Assembly (NCBI GenBank): GCA_900766775.1
Contig: CAAFXN010000110.1
Coordinates: 1 to 12,627 of the forward strand
DNA from: Bacteroidales bacterium
Lineage (GTDB): Bacteria > Bacteroidota > Bacteroidia > Bacteroidales > Paludibacteraceae
DNA length: 12,627 nt
Direction of reading: 5' to 3'
The notes under the pieces are model-generated. The model did not search any database, was not told where the DNA came from, and saw only the letters and a list, made by a program, of their open reading frames with translations. Positions 5,227 to 10,978 of this stretch are shown here, in pieces. Made by a program: the position numbers and the translations under genes. How positions within the stretch are numbered: the stretch's first letter is position 1; each line of letters begins with the position of its first letter.

Positions 5227-6885
5227 ATGGACAATACTTTTCGTGTTATGAACCCTACGAGACACATGTTCTCGTATATCAATCAGTCGGTTCGCAACAA
5301 CTGGGCAGAGCCGGCGTTCAGTGATTTCCACAAAGACGTGCACTACTCCTTCGGCGAGGCGGCTACCCTCATGGCGCGCCTCGGGCTGCTCTTCGACAGG
5401 CTGGGCGTAGAGCCCGGTAGCAAGATTGCCATCTGCGGTACCAACTGCTCCAACTGGGCGGTCGCTTTCCTCTCCATCCTCACCAACGACCGTGTCGTGG
5501 TCAGCATGCTGCCCGATTTCATGGGCGAAGACATCGAGAAACTCGTCAACCACTCCGACGCACGCCTGCTCTTCGCGGGCGCGAGCATCGTGAAGAAAGT
5601 GCGCGCGGAGGAGATGCCCGCTTTGCAGGCCATCATCACGATAGACGATTTCTCGCTCGCCTACGCCAAAGACGAGCAAGCGGAAGAGGCGTTCAGCGCG
5701 CTCGACGACGCTTTCGCGCAGAGATACCCCAAAGGCTACACACCGCAAGACGTATCCTACCGCGAGAACAACCTCGACGACCTCGCCCTCATCAACTACA
5801 CCTCCGGCACCACCTCCTCGCCCAAAGGCGTCATGCTCTCCTATCGCGCACTGTCGTCCAACGTGCAGTATTCGATAGACAACATGGAGTGCCACCCCGG
5901 GCTGACGCTGGTCTCTATGCTGCCGCTGGCGCATATGTTCGGTATGCTGGTGGAGCTACTGTTCCAGTTCGCAGGAGGCTCGCACGTCTGCTTCATCACG
6001 CGCCTGACCACGCCTATCCTCATGCAGGCGTTCAAAGAGTGCAAACCGCTACTGATTGTGGCTGTGCCGCTCGTATTAGAGAAGATTTACCAAAAGCAAC
6101 TCAAACCCGTGCTGAGCAAGCCTATCATCAAGGTCGCGTGGAACATGCCCATAGTGGGGAAGATGATACGCCGCAAAGTGCACGACCAACTCATGGCGGC
6201 GTTCGGCGGCAACCTCAAGAGCCTTATCGCAGGCGGAGCGGCGATGAACCCCGAGGTGGAGAAATGCCTGATGGATATCCGTTTCCCCTTCCTCGTCGGC
6301 TACGGCATGACCGAGTGCGCGCCGCTCGTCGGTTACGTGCCGTGGCAGAACTTCAAAGCACGCAGTTGCGGACAGTTGGTGGACCGCATGGAGATACGTA
6401 TCGACTCCGCTGACCCGGCGAACATCCCGGGCGAGATACTGTTGCGCGGCGACAACGTGATGATGGGCTACTACAAAAACGAAGAAGCCACCCGCGCGGC
6501 GTTCACCAACGACGGATGGATGCGCACGGGCGACATGGGTGTGATTGACGAAGACGGGTTCATATACCTGCGCGGACGCTGCAAGACACTGATTCTCAGC
6601 CCGAACGGGCAGAATATCTACCCCGAAGAAATCGAGGCTATCCTGAATGCGGAGGACATCGTGGAGGAGTCCCTCATCGTCAGCCGCGACAACAAACTGG
6701 TGGCGCTCATCTACCCCAACACCGATGGTGTGGACCCGATGGCGTTGCGCGACCTCGTAGCGCAAGCGGTGGCAAACGTCAACAAACGCATACCCAACTA
6801 CTGCCAAATAAGCAACTACGAAGTGCAGAACGAGGAGTTCGCCAAGACCCCCAAGAAGAGCATCAAACGCTTCATGTACAACTAA
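5227..6885 (+). CDS. AMP-forming long-chain acyl-CoA synthetase
   Basis: Adenylate-forming enzyme (552 aa) that activates a carboxylic acid, probably a fatty acid, with ATP and CoA. Motifs: P-loop YTSGTTSSPKG (191-201), LPLAHMFG (232-239), YGMTECAP (359-366), RTGDMG (433-438) and GRCKTLILSPNGQNIYPEEI (450-469). The C-terminus ends TPKKSIKRFMYN, the A10 region. Where homologues often have the catalytic lysine before I-K-R, this one has Ser545, with lysines beside it (543, 544). The residues do not define chain length; acyl-ACP or other acyl activation is possible. The start at 5227 is chosen because the promoter leaves no leader for the ATG at 5206. A single-gene unit: terminator upstream, own promoter, convergent neighbour downstream. 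Confidence 0.92.
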   Translation: MDNTFRVMNPTRHMFSYINQSVRNNWAEPAFSDFHKDVHYSFGEAATLMARLGLLFDRLGVEPGSKIAICGTNCSNWAVAFLSILTNDRVVVSMLPDFMGEDIEKLVNHSDARLLFAGASIVKKVRAEEMPALQAIITIDDFSLAYAKDEQAEEAFSALDDAFAQRYPKGYTPQDVSYRENNLDDLALINYTSGTTSSPKGVMLSYRALSSNVQYSIDNMECHPGLTLVSMLPLAHMFGMLVELLFQFAGGSHVCFITRLTTPILMQAFKECKPLLIVAVPLVLEKIYQKQLKPVLSKPIIKVAWNMPIVGKMIRRKVHDQLMAAFGGNLKSLIAGGAAMNPEVEKCLMDIRFPFLVGYGMTECAPLVGYVPWQNFKARSCGQLVDRMEIRIDSADPANIPGEILLRGDNVMMGYYKNEEATRAAFTNDGWMRTGDMGVIDEDGFIYLRGRCKTLILSPNGQNIYPEEIEAILNAEDIVEESLIVSRDNKLVALIYPNTDGVDPMALRDLVAQAVANVNKRIPNYCQISNYEVQNEEFAKTPKKSIKRFMYN

Positions 6886-6888
6886 CCC

Positions 6889-6935
6889 CCGCAGGTCGTC
6901 CGCAGGTCTCCCGCAGGTCTCCCGCAGGTCGTCCG
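6889..6935. repeat. 11-bp tandem array A (CCGCAGGTCNN)
   Basis: Four tandem 11-bp units at 6889, 6900, 6911 and 6922 plus CCG. They begin 3 bp after the stop codon of the acyl-CoA synthetase. Same family as arrays at 7054-7108 and 10847-10923. Confidence 0.85.
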
Positions 6936-6944
6936 TGTATCATT

Positions 6945-6973
6945 CGCCGCCGCGATATATCGCCTGCGGCGCT
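6945..6973. repeat. 29-bp hairpin element, copy 1
   Basis: Centre GCGATATATCGC (6952-6963) is a perfect 12-bp palindrome, flanked by CGCCGC (6945-6950) and GCGGCG (6966-6971) that also pair. The whole 29 bp recurs unchanged at 7022-7050. Confidence 0.85.
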
Positions 6974-6982
6974 CACTGGGGG

Positions 6983-7001
6983 CGCAGGCGTCTCGCCTGC
7001 G
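6983..7001. repeat. Hairpin CGCAGGCG-TCT-CGCCTGCG
   Basis: Perfect 8-bp stem with a 3-nt loop, lying between the two 29-bp hairpin copies. It shares the string CGCCTGCGG with both of them, so the three may have a common origin. There is no flanking T run. Confidence 0.75.
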
Positions 7002-7020
7002 GTGCTGTTGTGTGTGTAAT

Positions 7021-7054
7021 GCGCCGCCGCGATATATCGCCTGCGGCGCTTTTT
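7021..7054 (+). terminator. 29-bp hairpin copy 2 with T tract, candidate terminator
   Basis: The second identical copy of the 29-bp hairpin (7022-7050). Here the outer stem is 7 bp (GCGCCGC with GCGGCGC) and is followed by TTTTT (7050-7054), as an intrinsic terminator would be. It could end the acyl-CoA synthetase transcript about 140 nt after its stop. Copy 1 lacks the T run, so the termination role is an inference. Confidence 0.5.
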
Positions 7055-7108
7055 CGCGGGTCTGTCGCGGGTCTATCGCGGGTCTACCGCGGGTCTACCG
7101 CGGGTCGT
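7054..7108. repeat. 11-bp tandem array B (YCGCGGGTCTR)
   Basis: Five units at 7054, 7065, 7076, 7087 and 7098, ending where the CCCTCCC palindrome begins (7112). The order array then palindrome is the same as at 10847-10941. Confidence 0.85.
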
Positions 7109-7111
7109 TCT

Positions 7112-7183
7112 CCCTCCCTTTGCGGGGTCCCCGAAAAATCTTTGATTTTTGGGGTGCTCTTTAAGGGAGGGACGGGGTGGGTC
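7112..7183. repeat. CCCTCCC palindrome, copy 1, holding an inner hairpin
   Basis: Outer arms CCCTCCCTT (7112-7120) and AAGGGAGGG (7163-7171) are perfect complements. Between them lies a second hairpin (7129-7154) with the shared GAAAAATCTTTGATTTTT core, as if one element had been placed inside the other. The trailing ACGGGGTGGGTC runs into the murU-like stop codon (TCA at 7182-7184 on the plus strand). Confidence 0.8.
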
Positions 7184-7928
7184 AAAGTCCCCTCGCGAAC
7201 TGTTCCGCCGCCGCCAGTTGCTCCGTCTTCCCCACGTCCATCATCCGATACCCATCGGGCACATACCCCCGAAGCACCTCCTCGGGATGGTGCGCACACA
7301 CGTACAGATATAGGTTGATAAGCGAAAACTTATCGCCCTTTTCTTGTGCCACCTCGTCCATATACCTCAGCACCCGTGGCGCCACCACCTGCATGCCCGA
7401 GAACGCCAGACGGCTATACCTCTCCACTGCCGCACAACAGGCAGGCCGCACCTCCCCCGTGCCGACATGTGTCCACCCCCGCATACGCTGCTCGTCGTCA
7501 AAGAGCAGGTACCGCTGCGTCTGCCTATCGCTCACCACCAGCGTCGCGAGGTCGTCCGCACGGCAGGAACCGACGAACTGCGGCAGACCAATGTTGCTCA
7601 GTATATCCACGTTGCACACCAACCACGGCGTCTCCGCGCCGAACGCGTGCATGGCTTTCCGCAGCCCCCCCCCCGTGTCCAGCAGCGCCTCGCGCTCGTC
7701 GCTAATCCGTACTCGACAACCGAAGTCATGCTCTTGCAGATACGCCACCACCTGCTCCGCGTGGTGGTGCACATTGACCACTATATCCCTTATCCCCGCA
7801 CTGCATAGCCGCTCTATCTGCCATTGCAGCAGCGGCTTACCTGCCAGCGGCAGCAGGGCTTTCGGATGACTATCCGTGAAGGGCTTGAGACGGGTGCCGA
7901 GCCCGGCGGCAAATATCATGGCTCTCAT
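7182..7928 (-). CDS. murU: MurU-like sugar-1-phosphate nucleotidyltransferase
   Basis: Nucleotidyltransferase (248 aa) joining a sugar-1-phosphate to a nucleoside triphosphate, probably MurNAc-1-phosphate plus UTP to UDP-MurNAc in peptidoglycan recycling. The Rossmann-like fold starts AAGLGTRLKPFTDSHPKALL (7-26) with the signature GxGTRLxPxT and Lys23. DTGGGL (84-89) matches ETGGG of MurU, NVDIL (106-110) holds the metal-binding aspartate, and DVGK (231-234) is near the C-terminus. The start ATG overlaps the upstream kinase stop by 4 nt (ATGA), so translation is coupled. The TGGG motif is written with a run of ten G. Substrate is inferred from the AmgK-like neighbour; a GDP-mannose or dTDP-glucose pyrophosphorylase relative is the alternative. 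Confidence 0.85.
   Translation of the reverse strand: MRAMIFAAGLGTRLKPFTDSHPKALLPLAGKPLLQWQIERLCSAGIRDIVVNVHHHAEQVVAYLQEHDFGCRVRISDEREALLDTGGGLRKAMHAFGAETPWLVCNVDILSNIGLPQFVGSCRADDLATLVVSDRQTQRYLLFDDEQRMRGWTHVGTGEVRPACCAAVERYSRLAFSGMQVVAPRVLRYMDEVAQEKGDKFSLINLYLYVCAHHPEEVLRGYVPDGYRMMDVGKTEQLAAAEQFARGL
7665..7674 (-). repeat. Homopolymer G10 tract inside murU-like gene
   Basis: Ten C on the plus strand, ten G in the coding strand, covering Thr85(last base)-Gly86-Gly87-Gly88. A change of one base would shift the frame at a third of the protein and remove the metal and sugar sites. Confidence 0.9.
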
Positions 7929-9301
7929 AGGTCGGGTTGCTCGCGATGAAAGAGTTCAACATGGATGTTCGGGAAGCGCTCCCGCAGATGGCGCGCCGTG
8001 GCTTCGGCGGAATAGACCGAGCGGTGTTGCCCGCCCGTGCACCCGAACGCCACTTGCAGGTGCGAGAAGCCCCGCTCTATGTACCGCGCCACGTGGTGGT
8101 CCACAAGCCGATAGACGCTCTCCAAGAACGTCAGTATCTCCCCGTCCTGCTCAAGGAAGTCTATCACCGCACGGTCCCTGCCCGTCAGGTGCTTATACGG
8201 CTCATACCGCCCGGGGTTGTGCGTAGAGCGGCAGTCGAACACATACCCCCCGCCATTGCCCGACCTATCCTCAGGTATCCCTTTCTTAAACGAGAACGAG
8301 CATACCGTCACGGTGAGTGTGCCGCCCTCACCGGGGACATCCCGACTGCTGCAAGCAGCCTGCGCCGCCTGTTCAGCAAGCAGCAAGCGGCTTATCTCAG
8401 GATACGCACTCGCCAATTCAGGCTGCTCGCGTAGCAACGCCACCGCGTTCCGCAGCGCAAAGGGTATCGACTGCAAGAAGTGCGGCTTCCGTTCGAAATA
8501 CCCGCGGAAACCGTATGCCCCCAGCACCTGCAGCGTGCGGAACAGCACAAACACCCCCACCTGCTCCTCCCCAATCGGCAGCGTGATATACCGCCCCACA
8601 TCGGGTATGCGGCGCAGTTCGTCCTCGTACTCTGCTATCAGTTCGCGGCGCAGCGACGCGGGGAAGTTCGCCTTCGCCTGCCATAGGAAGGAGACCAAGT
8701 CATAGAGCAAAGGACCGCGCCGCCCGCCTTGGAAGTCAATCAGATAAGGCGCACCGTCGTGCACCATCACGTTGCGCGACTGGAAGTCGCGGTACATGAA
8801 CCCCGTGCAGGGAAACGCGAGCAGCGCGTCCGCCAGCCGGTTGAAGTCCGCCTCCAGCGCGGGCTCGGAGAAATCCGCCTGCGTGGCTTTCAGGTAGCAG
8901 TACTTGAAGTAGTTCAGGTCCCAGAACACCGACTGCCTGTCGAACGCCGGCACGGGGTAGCACACACCCCAGTCCAGCCCCTCGGCACCCTCGGTCTGCA
9001 CGTGCGGCAACAGGCGCACCACGCGACGCAGCATACCCTTCTCCGCCTCGGAGAAGCACCCCGTCTCGCGTCCCTGTCGGATATAGTCGAAGAGCAGCGT
9101 GTCGCCCAGGTCCTCTTGCGTATAGACCATCTCGTCCTCGCTGACTTCGTACACCTCGGGCACGGGCAGCCCCTTGCTGCGGAAGTGCCGCGCAAGCGTG
9201 ATGAACGCATGGTTCTCCTCGCGGCATGTCCCCACCACGCGAATACAACTGCCGCCGGCACGCGCCGCGCGGCTATACTGTCTGTTACTCCCCGCCTGCA
9301 T
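7925..9301 (-). CDS. amgK: AmgK-like amino-sugar kinase fused to a RapZ C-terminal domain
   Basis: Two-domain protein (458 aa). Residues 1-310 are an aminoglycoside-phosphotransferase-fold kinase: catalytic YRDFQSRN (Asp172, Asn177), metal-binding LIDFQ (Asp189) and GPLLYDLVSFL. This resembles Pseudomonas AmgK (HRDYHSRN, DFQ, YDLVSLL), the anomeric kinase for MurNAc/GlcNAc. Residues 327-455 match the RapZ C-terminal domain: FSFKKGIP, YVFDCRSTHNPG, LTGRD and FGCTGGQHRSVY (419-430). In E. coli that domain binds glucosamine-6-phosphate. RapZ's N-terminal P-loop domain is absent. The ATG at 9301 falls just before the nucleotide-loop GSNRQYSR, so an N-terminal helix of homologues is lacking; the frame closes upstream at 9329-9331 without another ATG. 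Coupled to murU by a 4-nt overlap. Confidence 0.88.
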   Translation of the reverse strand: MQAGSNRQYSRAARAGGSCIRVVGTCREENHAFITLARHFRSKGLPVPEVYEVSEDEMVYTQEDLGDTLLFDYIRQGRETGCFSEAEKGMLRRVVRLLPHVQTEGAEGLDWGVCYPVPAFDRQSVFWDLNYFKYCYLKATQADFSEPALEADFNRLADALLAFPCTGFMYRDFQSRNVMVHDGAPYLIDFQGGRRGPLLYDLVSFLWQAKANFPASLRRELIAEYEDELRRIPDVGRYITLPIGEEQVGVFVLFRTLQVLGAYGFRGYFERKPHFLQSIPFALRNAVALLREQPELASAYPEISRLLLAEQAAQAACSSRDVPGEGGTLTVTVCSFSFKKGIPEDRSGNGGGYVFDCRSTHNPGRYEPYKHLTGRDRAVIDFLEQDGEILTFLESVYRLVDHHVARYIERGFSHLQVAFGCTGGQHRSVYSAEATARHLRERFPNIHVELFHREQPDL

Positions 9302-9346
9302 AACGCAATATAAACAAAAGGTTATAGATTAAACGAACTCCCTACT

Positions 9347-9380
9347 CCCTCCCTTGTAGGGAGGGTTGGGGTGGGTCCCC
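9347..9380. repeat. CCCTCCC palindrome, copy 2
   Basis: CCCTCCCT (9347-9354), loop TGT, AGGGAGGG (9358-9365), then TTGGGGTGGGTCCCC. It has the same plus-strand orientation and tail (GGGGTGGGTC) as the copy ending at 7183. It fills the 83-bp gap between the EamA gene and the kinase-RapZ gene. There is no T run on either side, so it is probably not a terminator. Confidence 0.8.
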
Positions 9381-9384
9381 TTTC

Positions 9385-9795
9385 TTACAACATCAGCAGC
9401 ACGCCTCCCGTGATGAGCAGCGACCCGATAAGCACTTTCAGGGTGATTTTCTCATGCAGGAAGACGAAGGCGAGCAGGATGGTGATGACGATACTCAGTT
9501 TGTCTATCGGTGCCACGCGCGACACGTCGCCCGTCTGCAACGCCTTGAAATAGAACAGCCAACTCAGTCCCGTGGACACGCCCGACAGGATGAGAAAGAG
9601 CCACGTGTGCCCTGTTATCTCACTGATACCCTGCGCCTTATGCCCGAAGAAGACAATGCCCCACGTGAGCAGCAGGATGATGGTCGTGCGGATAGCCGTC
9701 GCCAAATCAGAATTGATTTCCTGCAAGCCCACCTTCGCAAAGATGGACGTGAGGGCAGCAAACACTGCCGACAAGATAGCATACAACCGCCACAT
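9385..9795 (-). CDS. Small single-domain EamA/DMT-superfamily transporter
   Basis: Integral inner-membrane protein (136 aa) with about five hydrophobic helices (near 3-22, 34-51, 63-83, 99-113, 118-136). It is a single EamA repeat, while the common drug/metabolite transporters have two; such half-size proteins are thought to work as dimers. The C-terminal signature PIDKLSIVITILLAFVFLHE and the ending GGVLLML are typical. Substrate cannot be read from the sequence. It lies 83 nt upstream of the kinase-RapZ gene and 86 nt downstream of the dehydrogenase, same strand, with no own promoter match or terminator seen, so co-transcription is likely. A link to sugar export or import is only suggested by position. 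Confidence 0.88.
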   Translation of the reverse strand: MWRLYAILSAVFAALTSIFAKVGLQEINSDLATAIRTTIILLLTWGIVFFGHKAQGISEITGHTWLFLILSGVSTGLSWLFYFKALQTGDVSRVAPIDKLSIVITILLAFVFLHEKITLKVLIGSLLITGGVLLML

Positions 9796-9842
9796 AATAA
9801 AAATATAGATTATAAGAATACACCAATGCCAATCAGTGCCCT

Positions 9843-9877
9843 CTTAATTCTTAATTCCTAATTCCTAATTCCTAATT
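9843..9877. repeat. Heptamer array (YCTAATT-type), five units
   Basis: Five tandem heptamers: CTTAATT twice, then CCTAATT three times. The array ends 4 nt from the stop codon of the ydfG-like gene (9882), between it and the EamA gene. Same unit as at 1-20. Confidence 0.8.
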
Positions 9878-9881
9878 AAAA

Positions 9882-10634
9882 TTATTCCCTGTGCACTACG
9901 CTTCCCGACGCCTGATGGGTAGCCAGCACCAGCACCTCCGCCACCTGCACGTGCGCGGGTGCGCTCGCCGCATACAGCGCCACGTCGGCTATGTCTTCGC
10001 CCGTCAGCGGCTTGATACCCTTATACACATTGTCCGCCCGCTCCTTGTCGCCGTGGAAACGGGTAACGCTGAAGTTGGTCTCCACCAGCCCGGGCTTGAT
10101 GTTCGTAACCCGCAGCGGTGTCGGTGCAAGGTCCATACGCAGCCCGTCCGACAGGGTCTTCACAGCCGCCTTCGTCGCGCAATAGACCGCCCCGCCCGGG
10201 TACGCGGCGTCGCCTGCCACAGAGCCGATGTTGATGATATGCCCCTTGCCGCGCCGAACCATCGCAGGCACCACCAGCCGCGTCATCATCAAGAGCGCGG
10301 TGATGTTCGTCTCTATCATCGTGTCGTAGTCCGCCTCGTCGCCCTCGTACTCTTTGTCGAGCCCGAGCGCCAGCCCGGCGTTGTTTATCAGCACGTCTAT
10401 GTCCTGCCATTCGGCGGGCAGGCTCTCCACCGCCGCGCGTGCCGCTACGCGGTCGCGCACATCGAACGGTAGCAGCAGCACACGCCTCCCCCACGCGCGC
10501 TCTATCTCTGTTTTCAACGCCTCCAAACGCCCCACGTTACGAGCGTTCAGAATCAAATCATAGCCCCCGAGGGCGAACTTCCGCGCGCACGCCGCGCCTA
10601 TGCCCGACGATGCACCTGTGATAAAGGCAATCAT
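9882..10634 (-). CDS. ydfG: YdfG-like short-chain dehydrogenase/reductase
   Basis: Classical SDR oxidoreductase (250 aa), NADP-dependent in related enzymes, resembling E. coli YdfG, which oxidises 3-hydroxy acids and L-allo-threonine and reduces malonic semialdehyde. Cofactor loop TGASSGIG (6-13), NNAG (84-87), Asn110, and the catalytic Ser138, Tyr151, Lys155 (YCATK) are all present. LPAEWQDIDVLINNAGLALG and the PGLVETNFS...RFHGD region closely parallel YdfG, as does the ending VHRE. The frame is open to an ATG at 10721, but the promoter boxes at 10661-10691 lie inside that extension; the ATG at 10634 gives MIAFITG, matching the family start. Probably the first gene of the unit running through the EamA, kinase-RapZ and MurU-like genes. 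Confidence 0.93.
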   Translation of the reverse strand: MIAFITGASSGIGAACARKFALGGYDLILNARNVGRLEALKTEIERAWGRRVLLLPFDVRDRVAARAAVESLPAEWQDIDVLINNAGLALGLDKEYEGDEADYDTMIETNITALLMMTRLVVPAMVRRGKGHIINIGSVAGDAAYPGGAVYCATKAAVKTLSDGLRMDLAPTPLRVTNIKPGLVETNFSVTRFHGDKERADNVYKGIKPLTGEDIADVALYAASAPAHVQVAEVLVLATHQASGSVVHRE

Positions 10635-10660
10635 ATAGGTTGTGTTTTTGTTAGCAGGGG

Positions 10661-10691
10661 CAAAGTTACTGCTTTTTTCTGACATACGCAA
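10661..10691 (-). promoter_or_regulatory. Promoter of the ydfG-like gene / four-gene unit
   Basis: On the minus strand a TTG (10691-10689, in CTTG), a 20-nt spacer, and an exact TAACTTTG (10668-10661). The leader is about 20 nt to the ATG at 10634. It is the only clear promoter found for the four minus-strand genes. Confidence 0.75.
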
Positions 10692-10762
10692 GCAAACGGG
10701 CGAAAAAACCTGTCTTAACAAAATCTTAACAATTCCTTAACGCTTCTTTCACATCTTTCCCC

Positions 10763-10770
10763 TACTTTTG
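10763..10770 (+). promoter_or_regulatory. Possible -7 box upstream of the PiT gene
   Basis: TACTTTTG fits TAnnTTTG, but no clear TTTG lies 18-20 nt upstream. If used, it gives the transporter mRNA a leader of about 200 nt that contains the 11-bp array and the palindrome. Confidence 0.4.
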
Positions 10771-10846
10771 CAGCGGAAAGTGAACCTGTCCTTCCCCGTC
10801 CGATACTCCTTGCGCGATGTTACCACCCCTGTACCACCAAACTCTG

Positions 10847-10923
10847 CCGCGGGTCTACCGCGGGTCTGCCGCGGGTCTACCGCGGGTCTACCGCGGGTCT
10901 ATCGCAGGTCTATCGCAGGTCCC
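10847..10923. repeat. 11-bp tandem array C (CCGCGGGTCTA)
   Basis: Seven units starting at 10847, 10858, 10869, 10880, 10891, 10902 and 10913. The first five carry CGCGGG, the last two CGCAGG, so both variants seen in arrays A and B occur here side by side. It runs directly into the CCCTCCC palindrome. Confidence 0.88.
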
Positions 10924-10954
10924 CCTCCCTTTAAGGGAGGGACGGGGAGGGTCC
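10923..10954. repeat. CCCTCCC palindrome, copy 3
   Basis: CCCTCCCTT-T-AAGGGAGGG (10923-10941) is a perfect palindrome, followed by ACGGGGAGGGTCC. This is the uninterrupted form of the element whose arms are split at 7112-7171. Just after it, two heptamers (TAATT core, about 10957-10970) precede the PiT start codon. Confidence 0.85.
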
Positions 10955-10978
10955 TAATAATTCATAATTCTCTACACC

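Noticed and set aside
5212..5934. A 240-codon open frame antisense to the acyl-CoA synthetase
   Set aside because: It shadows a gene with all family motifs. Its composition (many V, R, H, G, E with no domain) is typical of the reverse complement of GC-rich coding DNA.
6889..7108. CRISPR array
   Set aside because: Units are 11 bp with no unique spacers and no cas genes are nearby; these are plain tandem repeats.
6886..7181. Insertion sequence or transposon remnant
   Set aside because: No transposase fragment in any frame; only short palindromes and tandem repeats, better described as extragenic repeats.
8729..9313. A 194-codon plus-strand frame opposite the kinase domain
   Set aside because: No motif, and the minus strand carries the intact kinase catalytic residues through the same region.
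10635..10721. Extension of the ydfG-like protein to an ATG at 10721
   Set aside because: The added 29 residues overlap the promoter boxes, and the SDR fold starts at MIAFITG.
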